A stretch of 64,000 bases of DNA from Pedobacter nutrimenti (GCF_003208655.1 NZ_QKLU01000003.1:124001-188000), one strand, 5' to 3'; shown: positions 51,760 to 62,189, counted from the stretch's first letter. Translations and numbers: made by a program. The notes: a model not told the origin generated them from the sequence alone.

Positions 51760-52584
51760 ATGGAAGCAAAGGAAATTCAGTTACCAGATCTCAGCAGTTT
51801 TAAAACAATTTCAGCCGAACAAATCGAAGCGTTCAAAGAAAATGGCCATACCCTGATCAAAGGGGTAATTTCACCTCAGGAAGCTGCGGTTTATGGAAAA
51901 GTCATTAGCCAGGCTGCAGATAAATACAATATGGAAAAACGGAAACTCGAAGACCGGGATACCTATGGGAAAGCATTTTTACAGATCATGAATTTGTGGA
52001 GGGGAGACCAAAAGGTAAAGCAGTTTGTGCTGGCCAAACGTTTTGCAAAAATTGCAGCCGACCTTTTGGGAGTGGACAATGTACGTCTTTACCATGACCA
52101 GGCGCTGTTTAAAGAACCAGGTGGCGGACCGACTCCCTGGCACCAGGATCAGAATTACTGGCCACTGGATACCAACAAAACCATAACCATGTGGATGCCA
52201 CTGGTAGACATTCCAAATCCCGAAATGGGGATGCTGACTTTTGCCTCCGGCTCCCATAAAAAAGACAATGTATTTGACTTTATTATTTCCGATGAATCTG
52301 AAAATGCCTTTGAGGACTATGTTCAGGAAAATGGCTTCAAAATTTCCAGGGCCGATTCAATGAAAGCAGGGGACGCCACTTTTCATCGCGGATATACCAT
52401 TCATAATGCACCGGGCAACAGTTCGGATAAAATGAGGGAGGTGATGACCATCATTTATTTTGCCGATGGGGCGAAAGTGACCGAACCACAACATAAATGG
52501 CAGGAAAATGACCGTCAGCAATGGCTGATGGGAAAAGCACCGGGAACAGCGGCAGACTCCGAGCTGAACCCTGTTTTATTATAA
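51760..52584 (+). CDS. Phytanoyl-CoA dioxygenase (PhyH)-family Fe(II)/2-oxoglutarate oxygenase
   Basis: A 274-residue protein without a signal. The facial triad is visible: WHQDQNYW (His and Asp of H-x-D) at about residue 127-129 and HNAPGNSS with the distal His near 211, followed by the 2-oxoglutarate-binding region. The family hydroxylates or O-/N-demethylates small substrates; phytanoyl-CoA itself is not implied. It is the first gene of the plus arm and lies 63 bases before the GH13 amylase. An oxygenase in a maltose locus is unusual and suggests oxidation of a modified sugar (see findings). Confidence 0.85.
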   Translation: MEAKEIQLPDLSSFKTISAEQIEAFKENGHTLIKGVISPQEAAVYGKVISQAADKYNMEKRKLEDRDTYGKAFLQIMNLWRGDQKVKQFVLAKRFAKIAADLLGVDNVRLYHDQALFKEPGGGPTPWHQDQNYWPLDTNKTITMWMPLVDIPNPEMGMLTFASGSHKKDNVFDFIISDESENAFEDYVQENGFKISRADSMKAGDATFHRGYTIHNAPGNSSDKMREVMTIIYFADGAKVTEPQHKWQENDRQQWLMGKAPGTAADSELNPVLL

Positions 52585-52647
52585 AGAACCACACACCTAT
52601 ACCAGGGGAGGTTGTTTTAGGACAATGTCCCCTTTAACTAACCAAAT

Positions 52648-54225
52648 ATGAAGTTATCAACACCTGTAAGCGGTCTGGCACTGGCTTTCATCTTTTTTAT
52701 TCAGGGTGCTTTTGCCCAGAGGGGTCCTAATGATGAAGTCATTTATCATGTTTTTCAGCGCAGTTTTTATGATGCTAACGGCGATGGGCATGGTGACCTG
52801 AAAGGACTTGAACAAAAACTCGGCTACCTTCAGGACCTGGGCGTGACTTCTATTTTGCTCACCCCGCTTTATGAATCCTTTTATTACCATAACTATTACG
52901 CCACAAGCTTTGACCGCATTGACCCGCGTTACGGGACCATGAAAGATTACCTGAGCCTGGTGCGGTCCATTCATAAAAGAGGGATGAAAATCTATATGGA
53001 TATGGAAACCCAGTACGTGACCCAGGACCATCTCTGGTATAAAGACTCTTTTAAAAATCCTTCTTCTAAATATTCAGATTATATTCTCTATGAAGATGCA
53101 GCACAAACCAGGCCCTCCACGATTGTTTTTAACCTGAGGGATTTAAAAGGTTATGATGGTACGCTCAGAAAGATCACTACGGTTAACCTTCATAACCAAC
53201 AGGTGAAAGATTACAATGCGAAATTATTTAAACATTGGCTGGACCCTAATGGAGATGGCAAATTTGAAGATGGGGTGGATGGCTTTCGCCTGGACCATAT
53301 GATGGATGAGCTGGACCATAAAGCGGCCCTTAAAGACCTTTTTAAAAGTTTTTGGGTGCCCTTAATTGAGCAGCTCAAATCTATAAACCCGAAAATCAGC
53401 ATTATGGCCGAACAGGCAGACTGGGGTTCTTATGGGATTGACTATCTGGAAAAAGGAGGGGTAGACCGTGTATTTGCTTTCAGGATCCAGCAGGCCATTC
53501 GAAGTTTTGATAAAAATAAGATCGCTGCCTATGCCGACACCACTTTTGCCCGTACCCCAAAGGGGAAACAACAAATTGTTTTTATAGAAAATCACGACAT
53601 ACCGCGATTTGCAACTGCCGTAAAACGTGACCCCGGAAAAGAGAAGGTCGGTGCAGCATTAAACCTGCTCATTGGCGGTATCCCTTCCATCTATTATGGT
53701 CAGGAGATCGGGATGCTGGGCGACAGTTTCTTTGGTAAATATGGGGGCATTACAGATGCAAACGAAATTCCTTACCGTGAAGCTTTCGAATGGTACAAAG
53801 AGGCGACGGGAAAAGGCATGGCCTTCTGGTATAAAAACAGCGGGCCCTGGTGGGACAGCAGTTCCGTAAAAAGCAATGACGGGATTTCCTATCAGGAGCA
53901 GAAAAATGATCCCGCTTCTTTATGGAATTTTTACAGATCACTGATCAGCCTGAGAAAAGACCATCCTGCAATGATTAATGGCGCCTACCGTACCCTGCAA
54001 AATTCTACCCAGCAGGTGTATACCTTTGGCCGGGATACAGAAACTGAACAGGTGATTGTCGCTGTAAATTTATCGGCAGCAGAGCAGGCCGCAGAAGTTA
54101 CAGTTCCCTGGCCCGCCGGCAAGATAACCAGTGTGTTTGGGGCCTCAAAATACACCTTTGCTGACCAGAAGATACAAGCCCGTTTAGGGCCTTATGCCGT
54201 ACAAGTATGGAAATTGAATAAATAA
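52648..54225 (+). CDS. Secreted GH13 alpha-amylase-type enzyme
   Basis: A 525-residue exported enzyme (signal ending AFAQ). The GH13 regions are all present: VIYHVFQRSFYDANGDGHGDLKG, DGFRLDH with the nucleophile Asp216, MAEQ with the acid Glu255, and IENHD with the third Asp317; a C-terminal beta domain follows. It resembles maltogenic or neopullulanase-like amylases. It would cut alpha-glucans or cyclodextrin-like substrates in the periplasm and feed the SusC/D pair and the phosphorylase. It is followed 43 bases later by SusC, so it belongs to the operon. Confidence 0.92.
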   Translation: MKLSTPVSGLALAFIFFIQGAFAQRGPNDEVIYHVFQRSFYDANGDGHGDLKGLEQKLGYLQDLGVTSILLTPLYESFYYHNYYATSFDRIDPRYGTMKDYLSLVRSIHKRGMKIYMDMETQYVTQDHLWYKDSFKNPSSKYSDYILYEDAAQTRPSTIVFNLRDLKGYDGTLRKITTVNLHNQQVKDYNAKLFKHWLDPNGDGKFEDGVDGFRLDHMMDELDHKAALKDLFKSFWVPLIEQLKSINPKISIMAEQADWGSYGIDYLEKGGVDRVFAFRIQQAIRSFDKNKIAAYADTTFARTPKGKQQIVFIENHDIPRFATAVKRDPGKEKVGAALNLLIGGIPSIYYGQEIGMLGDSFFGKYGGITDANEIPYREAFEWYKEATGKGMAFWYKNSGPWWDSSSVKSNDGISYQEQKNDPASLWNFYRSLISLRKDHPAMINGAYRTLQNSTQQVYTFGRDTETEQVIVAVNLSAAEQAAEVTVPWPAGKITSVFGASKYTFADQKIQARLGPYAVQVWKLNK

Positions 54226-54268
54226 ACCAACCAAATATCAACCAGATTTTTTAACCAAAACCAATTGT

Positions 54269-57229
54269 ATGAACCTATTATACCTGTTGAAAAGAACGGG
54301 GGTACTGATGCTGCTTGTTTGTTCGGCATTAGGCATTTCCGCCCAGACCGGACAGCTGTCCGGCAGGGTTCTTGATGAAACCGGGCAGCCCTTGCCCGGA
54401 GCTTCAGTTGTTGTCAAAGAAACAAACGGGGGTACCTCTACCGACGGAAATGGTTATTACAGGTTAACCGGGCTCAGTCAGGGAAACTATACAGTCAGGG
54501 TCAGTTTTATCGGTTATCAGCCTTTAGACCAAACTGTAAGTTTAACCGCCGGAGGTGTTTCCCTGAATTTTAAGCTGGTTCCCGATGCAAAGTATTTAAA
54601 TGAAGTGGTGGTGATCGGCTATGGGAGTGTAGAAAAGAAAAACCTTACCGGGGCTGTAACTACGGTAAATGCCAAAGATTTCCAAAAAGGGGCCATTACC
54701 AGTCCCGATCAGTTACTGGCCGGAAAGGTCGCAGGCTTATCCATTACGCCAAACGGAGGCAATCCAGGGTCTGGAAGCACCATCCGCATCCGGGGCGGTG
54801 CTTCTTTAAATGCCAGTAACAATCCGCTTATTGTCATTGATGGAAACCCCCTTAGCGGACAAACGCAAACCGCTTCCTCCAATCCGCTTACGCTGATCAA
54901 CCCCAATGATATTGAAAGTTTTGTGGTGCTCAAGGATGCCAATGCTACAGCAATTTATGGATCCAGGGCCTCAAACGGAGTGATCCTGATTACCACAAAA
55001 AAAGGTGGTGGCGCGGTGCCGGTCATCAATTTCAGTAGCAATAACTCGCTTGCAACGATTGCAAGAAAAGCAGACGTGCTGTCTGCAGATGAAGTGCGGA
55101 CCTATATTAATGCAAATGGCAGTGCTGCTCAGAAAGCCTTACTGGGCACGGCCAATACAGACTGGCAGAATGTGATCTTTGACAATGCTTTTAGTACCGA
55201 TAACAACCTGAGCCTTGCAGGTACTTTTCAAAAAGTACCTTACCGTATTTCAGGGGGCTACCTGGACCAGAAAGGGATGTTACGGGGAGACCGTTTGAAA
55301 AGGGCAACTGCAGGCATCAGCCTTTCTCCTAAACTGTTTAATGACCATTTGAAAATCGAACTTAATTTAAAAGGGTCCTTGTCCGATACTAAATTTGCAA
55401 ATACAAGCGCTATTGGAAATGCGATCGTATTTGATCCGACACAAGCCATTTATGCGGACAATGCCTATGGTGGTTATTTTGAATGGTTGACCGGGAAAAA
55501 CCCAAACAACAGTGCCCCGAAAAACCCCCTGGCCTTGCTGGAGTTGAATGACAACCAGGGAAAGGCCAGCAGGAGTTTTGGGAATGTTCAAATGGATTAT
55601 GCAGTTCATTTTTTAAAGGAACTGCATGTGAACCTGAACCTGGGTTATGATGTTTCCAGCGGGAGTGGAAGGACCTATGTTCCGGCTTATGCGGCTTCAA
55701 ATTCAGCAACGGGCGGGCTTTACCAGCCTTATATGGGAACACAAGACAATCGTTTTGCGGAGGCTTATTTAAACTACAACAAAACCGTAAAAAGCATCAA
55801 CAGTAATTTTAACGTCACTGCAGGTTATGGTTTTTACGATAATGCCTATACCAATTTTAACCTGACTTCCTATAATGCCCTTGGTGCAGTCATCAGTACC
55901 CCGGCCAGGCCTTTTGTGGTGGAAAGAAATAAACTGCTGTCGTATTATGGCCGCTTTATCTACACGCTGGCCGATCGTTACATCCTTTCGGGAACGATCC
56001 GGGCCGATGGTTCTTCCAAATTCAGCCCGGAAGGGCGCTGGGGTTATTTCCCATCGGCGGCTTTTACCTGGAAGCTTAAGGAGGAAGCTTTTCTGAAAGA
56101 CAGCAAAGTGTTATCTGATCTTAAACTGAGGTTAAGCTATGGCCAGACCGGTAATAAAGATGGGATAGGTAATTATGCCTATCTGCCAACCTATTATCCT
56201 TCTGCGAACGAAGGACAGTATGAAACGGGAAATGGTTTTTCTCCGGTTTATACCCCAATGGCCTATGATAAGACCCTGAGGTGGGAGTCCACCACAACCT
56301 CTAATGTGGGGATCGACTATGGTTTTGCCGGTGGAAGAATTTACGGAAGCATTGATGCTTATTATAAAAAAACCAAAGATCTGCTGGCTACGGTAGAAAT
56401 TCCGGTAGGCACCAATTTCAGCAACCAGTTGCTCACCAATGTAGGCAATATGGAAAACAAGGGGATAGAAGCAAGCCTGAACATTGCTGTATTTAAGGGC
56501 GAAAGATTCAATTGGGACCTGGGCTTTAATGTGGCCTATAACAAAAACAAGGTCACCAATTTAACCCTGAACAATAACCCTGCTTACCGCCAGGTGGCCA
56601 GAGCGATCACCGGAGGTACAGGAAATAATATAGAATACCATACTGCCGGCCTGGAACCTTATGCCTTTTTGGTCTATAAACAGGTTTATGACGCGCAGGG
56701 AAAACCAATCGAAGGCACTTATGTGGACCTGAATGGTGATGGGAAAGTGACACCGGAAGATATGTATTTCTACAAGTCCCCGGCACCAAAATATGTTTTG
56801 GGTTTCAGTACCGCTGTAAACTACAAAAAATGGACACTCAGTACGGTTCTGCGGTCCAATATAGGAAATTATGTCTATGATAATGTGTCTTCCAATTTTG
56901 GTGTGGGCAGAAGCATCCTGAATACGGCAGGAACAGTAAACAACGTGTTGAGGGACTTCTTTAACACCGGTTTTGCTGCCAGCCAGTTCAGCAGCGATTA
57001 TTATGTGAAAAATGCATCATTTCTCAAAATGGACAATCTGGGACTTGTTTACAATGTTGGCCGGTTGTCTAAAAATGGGACAACGACTTTAAGCCTTTCG
57101 GCAAACTGTCAGAACGTATTTGTACTGACCAAATATAAGGGTATAGATCCGGAGGTTTCTACCGGAATAGACTATATGCTTTATCCCCGTCCGAGGACCT
57201 ATACATTGGGCGCAAATTTTGGTTTTTAA
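54269..57229 (+). CDS. susC: SusC-like TonB-dependent glycan importer
   Basis: A 986-residue protein with a signal peptide, a carboxypeptidase-regulatory-like domain at about 25-105 (LSGRVLDETGQPLPGASVVVKETNGGT), a plug at about 115-240 (VVVIGYGSVEKKNLTGAVTTV, NPGSGSTIRIRGGASLNASNNPLIVIDG, IYGSRASNGVILITTKKG) and a long barrel ending TYTLGANFGF. It is a typical SusC. It is paired with SusD (start 16 bases after its stop) and with a SusE/F-like lipoprotein. It would import oligosaccharides released outside the cell. Confidence 0.95.
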   Translation: MNLLYLLKRTGVLMLLVCSALGISAQTGQLSGRVLDETGQPLPGASVVVKETNGGTSTDGNGYYRLTGLSQGNYTVRVSFIGYQPLDQTVSLTAGGVSLNFKLVPDAKYLNEVVVIGYGSVEKKNLTGAVTTVNAKDFQKGAITSPDQLLAGKVAGLSITPNGGNPGSGSTIRIRGGASLNASNNPLIVIDGNPLSGQTQTASSNPLTLINPNDIESFVVLKDANATAIYGSRASNGVILITTKKGGGAVPVINFSSNNSLATIARKADVLSADEVRTYINANGSAAQKALLGTANTDWQNVIFDNAFSTDNNLSLAGTFQKVPYRISGGYLDQKGMLRGDRLKRATAGISLSPKLFNDHLKIELNLKGSLSDTKFANTSAIGNAIVFDPTQAIYADNAYGGYFEWLTGKNPNNSAPKNPLALLELNDNQGKASRSFGNVQMDYAVHFLKELHVNLNLGYDVSSGSGRTYVPAYAASNSATGGLYQPYMGTQDNRFAEAYLNYNKTVKSINSNFNVTAGYGFYDNAYTNFNLTSYNALGAVISTPARPFVVERNKLLSYYGRFIYTLADRYILSGTIRADGSSKFSPEGRWGYFPSAAFTWKLKEEAFLKDSKVLSDLKLRLSYGQTGNKDGIGNYAYLPTYYPSANEGQYETGNGFSPVYTPMAYDKTLRWESTTTSNVGIDYGFAGGRIYGSIDAYYKKTKDLLATVEIPVGTNFSNQLLTNVGNMENKGIEASLNIAVFKGERFNWDLGFNVAYNKNKVTNLTLNNNPAYRQVARAITGGTGNNIEYHTAGLEPYAFLVYKQVYDAQGKPIEGTYVDLNGDGKVTPEDMYFYKSPAPKYVLGFSTAVNYKKWTLSTVLRSNIGNYVYDNVSSNFGVGRSILNTAGTVNNVLRDFFNTGFAASQFSSDYYVKNASFLKMDNLGLVYNVGRLSKNGTTTLSLSANCQNVFVLTKYKGIDPEVSTGIDYMLYPRPRTYTLGANFGF

Positions 57230-57245
57230 CTCAACAACTCAGAAG

Positions 57246-58844
57246 ATGAAAACATCATACAAAATATTTACTGCAATCCTTTGTACGGTTTTAACGGTAT
57301 TGGTTTCCTGCAAAAAAGATGCACTGAATGTAAACCCAACCAACGACCTGACCGCCGATCAGGTATACAGTTCCCCGGCAGGGTATAAACAGGCGTTCCT
57401 GAAAATTTACGCCAGCTTTGCACTAACGGGTGGAACAGGGCCGACCAGTGGAGATCTGGCAGGCATAGATCCCGGACAATCGGATTTTTTACGTCTGTTC
57501 TGGAACTTACAGGAACTGAGCTCTGATGAGGCCATCTGCAACTGGAACGATCCGGGCGTCTATGATACCGATTACAGTATGCCAGGCTCAGACAACATTA
57601 TGATCAAAGGATTATATACCCGGAGCATTTATCAGATTACCGTGGCTAATGAATTTTTAAGAGAAAGCACCCCCGACAAACTGAGCCGTAGGGGCATTAC
57701 CGGTAGCGATGCTGCTGCAGTTACCCGTTACAGGGCAGAAGCCAGGTTCCTGCGGGCCTATCAGTATTGGGTATTGCTGGATCTTTTTGGTAACCCACCC
57801 TTTGTCACCGAACAGGATGAAATAGGAAAAACCTCTCCTAAGCAAATCAAAAGGGCCGATCTGTTTAAATACATAGAATCCGAACTCAAGGCGATTGACG
57901 GTGATCTGGCCAGTCCAAGGACAGGTGACTATGGAAGGGCAGATAAGGCAGCAGCCTGGACCATACTGGCCCGTTTGTACCTGAATGCAGAAGTTTACCT
58001 TGGACCTGGAAATGCCCGGTATACAGATGCGGTTACTTATGCCGCTCAAGTGATCAATGCGGGTTATGGACTTGCACAGAATTATAAAAACCTGTTCCTG
58101 ACCGACAATAAAAATACCAGTGCCAATGAGATGATACTGACCATTAATTACGATGGTTTCTATACCCAGAATTATGGAGGGACCACATTTCTGGTCAATT
58201 CTATGGTGAACCCCGCGGAGGTAGACCTGGCTTCATTCGGCATCCCAAATGGCGGCTGGTGGGGCAACCGGAGCAAATCGACCTTACCCGCCCTGTTTGG
58301 AGATTATAGTGGTAAAACCGATAAAAGGGCATTGTTTTTTGGTGCCAAAACGGCCAATGACGATGTTGGAACATTCACTGACGGCTTAAGGGTTTTCAAA
58401 TACAGAAATGTGAGTTCCACTGGGGCAGCAGGCGGTTCACAGAACGGGATCTTTTGTTCCCTGGACTTTCCTTTACTTCGTTTGGCAGACGTTTATTTGA
58501 TGTATGCCGAAGCAGTGCTGCGTGGTGGGGCAGGCGGAAGTACCGGACAGGCGCTGGGTTATTTTAATGCACTTCGCCAGCGTGCTTATGGCAACAGTTC
58601 AGCAAACCTGGGCAGCATTACTTTAAACGACATCCTGAATGAACGTGCCAGGGAATTGTACTTTGAAGGATACCGCCGGACAGACCTGATCCGCTTTGGA
58701 AAATATACCGATGCTTCCTATTTATGGCCATGGAAGGGTGGGGTCAAGGGAGGTAAGGGGCTTGAGTCATTCAGGACCTTATTTCCGCTGCCAGCCTCTG
58801 ATGTAATTGCCAATACAAATCTGACACAAAATACAGGTTATTAA
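57246..58844 (+). CDS. susD: SusD-like glycan-binding lipoprotein
   Basis: A 532-residue protein with a lipoprotein signal (lipobox LTVLVSCKKD) and the RagB/SusD fold: TPR-like helices (YKQAFLKIYASFAL, ARFLRAYQYWVLLDLFGNPPFVTE, GRADKAAAWTILARLYLNAEVYLG), a variable binding region, and the C-terminal RARELYFEGYRRTDLIRFGKY typical of the family. It caps the SusC channel on the cell surface. The ATG at 57246 gives the lipobox; an earlier ATG at 57219 overlaps SusC and lacks it. Confidence 0.95.
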   Translation: MKTSYKIFTAILCTVLTVLVSCKKDALNVNPTNDLTADQVYSSPAGYKQAFLKIYASFALTGGTGPTSGDLAGIDPGQSDFLRLFWNLQELSSDEAICNWNDPGVYDTDYSMPGSDNIMIKGLYTRSIYQITVANEFLRESTPDKLSRRGITGSDAAAVTRYRAEARFLRAYQYWVLLDLFGNPPFVTEQDEIGKTSPKQIKRADLFKYIESELKAIDGDLASPRTGDYGRADKAAAWTILARLYLNAEVYLGPGNARYTDAVTYAAQVINAGYGLAQNYKNLFLTDNKNTSANEMILTINYDGFYTQNYGGTTFLVNSMVNPAEVDLASFGIPNGGWWGNRSKSTLPALFGDYSGKTDKRALFFGAKTANDDVGTFTDGLRVFKYRNVSSTGAAGGSQNGIFCSLDFPLLRLADVYLMYAEAVLRGGAGGSTGQALGYFNALRQRAYGNSSANLGSITLNDILNERARELYFEGYRRTDLIRFGKYTDASYLWPWKGGVKGGKGLESFRTLFPLPASDVIANTNLTQNTGY

Positions 58845-58854
58845 TACATAAGAT

Positions 58855-59868
58855 ATGAAACCTTTGCTGATAAAATCCATGGCTTTGGGCCTGCTGCTCC
58901 TTAGCCTTTGGTCTTGTAAAAAAGATGAAAATAAAACCATCGCTACTGCCGGAACACCTGGAAGCTTAAAAGCTTCTGTGAGCTCGCTGGTACTGGATAA
59001 ATCTATGCTGACAAGTCCGGTCATTACATTTTCTATGGGAGCACCAGATTTTGGTTACCAGGCCGGTTTAACCACCGTATTGCAGTTTGACCGCAAAGGT
59101 GCTGGTTTTTCTGCACCCAAAGAGGTTACCGTAGACGCTCCGGCAGCCGTGAAGGCATTCAATGGCCTGGATTTTAATAACCTGCTGCTTTCGCTAAACC
59201 TGAGCTCCCAAAGTGCAAGTGACATAGAAGTCCGTATGAAATCTTCCATTTCTAAAGACAAGCCGGCAGTATACAGCAATACGGTGGTGCTGAATGTGAA
59301 ACCATTTCCCTTAACTGCCTGGATCTATGTACCCGGCGCTTATCAGGGCTGGAACATTCTGACTGCCGACAGCCTGATTTCTGAAACCGGCAACGGAATT
59401 TATTCGGGGGTAATTGCTTTTACAGCCGGCAATCTGGAATTTAAACTTACCCCGGCAAAAAAATGGGACGTTTCTTACGGAGATGGAAAAAACGGGACAT
59501 TGAGTTTAACCGGAGGGAATTTAAATGCCTTAACTGCGGGCGCTAAACAACTCAATGTCGATTTAAATGCCAAAACCTGGAGCATTACACCTCTGGTTTG
59601 GTCAGTGATTGGTGATGCCACCCCGGGGAACTGGTTTGGAGATACCGATCTGAAGTATATTAATGATGGGAAAGGCATCTGGAGGGCAACTGTAAACCTG
59701 GTGCCCGGTCAGTTGAAATTTAGAAAAAATTACGATTGGGGAACAAATTATGGAGGTACTGCTGGTAAGTTGGCTTTAAACGGTGCAAATATTTCTGTTA
59801 CAGCAGCAGGAAGTTATACCATCACTTTTGATTTGACCAACAATGCCTATAGCCTGATAAAAAATTAA
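58855..59868 (+). CDS. SusE/SusF-like surface lipoprotein
   Basis: A 337-residue lipoprotein (LLLLSLWSCKKDENK) with an N-terminal Ig-like domain (SVSSLVLDKSMLTSPVITFSMGAPD) and two C-terminal starch-binding-like modules. The latter have the repeated W/G pattern: LTAWIYVPGAYQGWN...FTAGNLEFKLTPAKKWDVSYGDG, and VWSVIGDATPGNWFGDTDLKYINDGKGIWRATVNLVPGQLKFRKNYDWGTNYGG. These resemble the CBM domains of SusE and SusF that bind starch. It sits 10 bases after SusD in the operon. It would enlarge the binding area on the surface. Confidence 0.9.
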   Translation: MKPLLIKSMALGLLLLSLWSCKKDENKTIATAGTPGSLKASVSSLVLDKSMLTSPVITFSMGAPDFGYQAGLTTVLQFDRKGAGFSAPKEVTVDAPAAVKAFNGLDFNNLLLSLNLSSQSASDIEVRMKSSISKDKPAVYSNTVVLNVKPFPLTAWIYVPGAYQGWNILTADSLISETGNGIYSGVIAFTAGNLEFKLTPAKKWDVSYGDGKNGTLSLTGGNLNALTAGAKQLNVDLNAKTWSITPLVWSVIGDATPGNWFGDTDLKYINDGKGIWRATVNLVPGQLKFRKNYDWGTNYGGTAGKLALNGANISVTAAGSYTITFDLTNNAYSLIKN

Positions 59869-59879
59869 GAAGCGACTTG

Positions 59880-62189
59880 ATGAAGAATTATATTAAAGCC
59901 GATCCCTGGAACATTATAGAAGAAGGATTTAATCCTCAGCTGAACAAAATTTCAGAAAGTATTTTTAGTCTGGGCAATGGAAGGATGGGACAGCGGGCAA
60001 ATTTTGAAGAACAGTACAGTGGCCCCGCTTTGCAAGGCAATTATATAGGTGGCGTGTATTATCCCGACAAAACCCGAGTGGGCTGGTGGAAAAATGGCTA
60101 CCCCAATAAAATTGACAAAGTGATCAATGCAACCAGCTGGATTGGTATAGATATAGAAATTGACGGAGAAGTTCTGGACCTTGCCCATTGTGAGGTAGAA
60201 GATTTTAAACGCATACTGAATATGCGTGAGGGCTATCTGGAACGTCGTTTTACGGCCAGATTAAAAAACGGCAAATGCATTCGTGTACAGGCCCTTCGTT
60301 TTTGCAGTATTGCAGACGATGAAATTGGGGCAATACGGTATTGTTTATGGCCCTTAAATTTCGAAGGAACATTAAAGATCACCGTTTACCTGAACGGAAA
60401 TGTGTACAATCAGGACAGCAATTACGGAGAAAAATTTTGGGAACCCGGTGTTACCGAAGTTTCAGATGAAGGGATGTATTTGTTCAACCGGACAAAAAAA
60501 ACCGGATTTGAAGTGTGCACAGGAAGCAATTTTTTAATACGAAAAAATGAAAAACAAATCCGGATAGACTTAGAGGATATCTGTGACCAGGATTATGTCG
60601 GACAGCGTTTTTTTGTAGAGGTAAAAAAGAACCAGCCGCTTTCCATAGATAAGATTTCAGTTCAATTGTCATCGCTGAACCATCCCGGAGGACAGCTGAT
60701 GCAATGTGCCCGGCAATCCCTTGGGCAGGCAATGCATAAAGGCTTTGATCAGTTGAAGCAGGCGCAGGCGGTAGCCTGGGCAAAAAAATGGGAGGAAAGC
60801 GATATTTTAATTGAGGGAGACGCCAGTGCCCAGCAGGCCATTCGCTTTAATATTTTTCAACTGTACCAAACCTATACCGGAAAAGATGACCGCTTGAACA
60901 TTGGGCCTAAAGGGTTCACCGGGGAAAAATATGCAGGTGCTACTTTTTGGGATACGGAAGCCTATTGCCTGCCTTTTTACCTGGCCACAGCTGAAAAACA
61001 GGTGAGCAGAAATTTATTGCTTTACAGGTATAAGCAATTGGATAAGGCCATAGAGAATGCAACATTACTGGGTTTTGGAGATGGGGCCGCCCTCTATCCA
61101 ATGGTCACCATGGATGGGTCAGAATGTCATAATGAATGGGAGATTACCTTTGAAGAGATCCACAGGAACGGGGCCATTGCTTTTGCGATTTATAATTATG
61201 TCCGTTATACGGACGATCGTTCCTATCTGGCTGATTACGGCCTTGAAGTATTGATTGCCATTGCCCGTTTCTGGAAACAGCGGGTCAACTGGAGCGGGGC
61301 AAAGCAGCAATACGTCATGCTGGGGGTTACCGGTCCGAATGAATACGAAAATAACGTAGACAACAACTGGTACACCAGTAAAATGGCGGTGTGGTGCCTC
61401 AGGTATGCCAGGGAAGCGGCAAAGCAGGTATCCAGGGCATCGCCAGGCAAATACAAAGACCTGCTGCAAAGGGTCCATTTTAAAGAAGAAGAGTTTGAAG
61501 CCTGGGCAGCGATTTGCAGCAATATGTACCTGCCATATGAGCCTTCCATGGGAATCTTTCTGCAGCAGGATGGCTATCTGGATAAGCAACAACGGCTGGT
61601 TACCGACCTGCCTGCCCAGGACCGGCCATTAAATCAAAACTGGAGCTGGGACCGGATCCTGAGGTCTTGTTTCATTAAACAAGCCGATGTCTTACAGGGC
61701 CTGTATTACTTTGAAGAAGAATTCGATCTGGAAACCCTGAAACGGAATTTTGATTTTTATGAACCCAGAACTGTACATGAAAGCTCACTTTCCCCATGCA
61801 TCCACAGCATTCTGGCCTCCAGGCTGAAAGATAAAACACGGGCCTATGAATTTTATTTGAGGACCGCGCGCTTAGACCTGGACGATTACAACAACGACAC
61901 GGAAGATGGTTTGCACATTACTTCCATGGCCGGGACCTGGATGAGCATTGTGGAAGGTTTTGCCGGTATGAGGGTCATCAACGACAAACTGAACTTTGAC
62001 CCGCTGTTGCCTGAGGGCTGGACATCATTTTCCTTCAGGGTACAGTACAGAGAATGTATTTTATTGTTCAAAATAGCTACAGCTGAAATCACCATTGAAA
62101 ATAAAGGCCACAAAGGCATCGATCTAAAAATCAGAGAGAAAGACCGTCACATTCCCGGGAATAAAGTTGTACAGTTGGATCAGGATTAA
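59880..62189 (+). CDS. GH65 maltose phosphorylase-like enzyme
   Basis: A 769-residue cytosolic enzyme of the GH65 phosphorylase group. The catalytic (alpha/alpha)6 part has WDTEAYCLPFYLATA, the strongly conserved DGSECHNEWEITFEEIHRN (residues about 413-430) and GVTGPNEYENNVDNNWYT. Glu488 in GPNEYENN matches the general acid Glu487 of Lactobacillus brevis maltose phosphorylase. The enzyme splits maltose with phosphate to beta-glucose-1-phosphate and glucose; trehalose or kojibiose phosphorylases have the same fold. The downstream beta-phosphoglucomutase is not in the window. The start is ATG 59880 (TTG at 59877 is in frame). Last gene of the plus arm. Confidence 0.92.
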   Translation: MKNYIKADPWNIIEEGFNPQLNKISESIFSLGNGRMGQRANFEEQYSGPALQGNYIGGVYYPDKTRVGWWKNGYPNKIDKVINATSWIGIDIEIDGEVLDLAHCEVEDFKRILNMREGYLERRFTARLKNGKCIRVQALRFCSIADDEIGAIRYCLWPLNFEGTLKITVYLNGNVYNQDSNYGEKFWEPGVTEVSDEGMYLFNRTKKTGFEVCTGSNFLIRKNEKQIRIDLEDICDQDYVGQRFFVEVKKNQPLSIDKISVQLSSLNHPGGQLMQCARQSLGQAMHKGFDQLKQAQAVAWAKKWEESDILIEGDASAQQAIRFNIFQLYQTYTGKDDRLNIGPKGFTGEKYAGATFWDTEAYCLPFYLATAEKQVSRNLLLYRYKQLDKAIENATLLGFGDGAALYPMVTMDGSECHNEWEITFEEIHRNGAIAFAIYNYVRYTDDRSYLADYGLEVLIAIARFWKQRVNWSGAKQQYVMLGVTGPNEYENNVDNNWYTSKMAVWCLRYAREAAKQVSRASPGKYKDLLQRVHFKEEEFEAWAAICSNMYLPYEPSMGIFLQQDGYLDKQQRLVTDLPAQDRPLNQNWSWDRILRSCFIKQADVLQGLYYFEEEFDLETLKRNFDFYEPRTVHESSLSPCIHSILASRLKDKTRAYEFYLRTARLDLDDYNNDTEDGLHITSMAGTWMSIVEGFAGMRVINDKLNFDPLLPEGWTSFSFRVQYRECILLFKIATAEITIENKGHKGIDLKIREKDRHIPGNKVVQLDQD

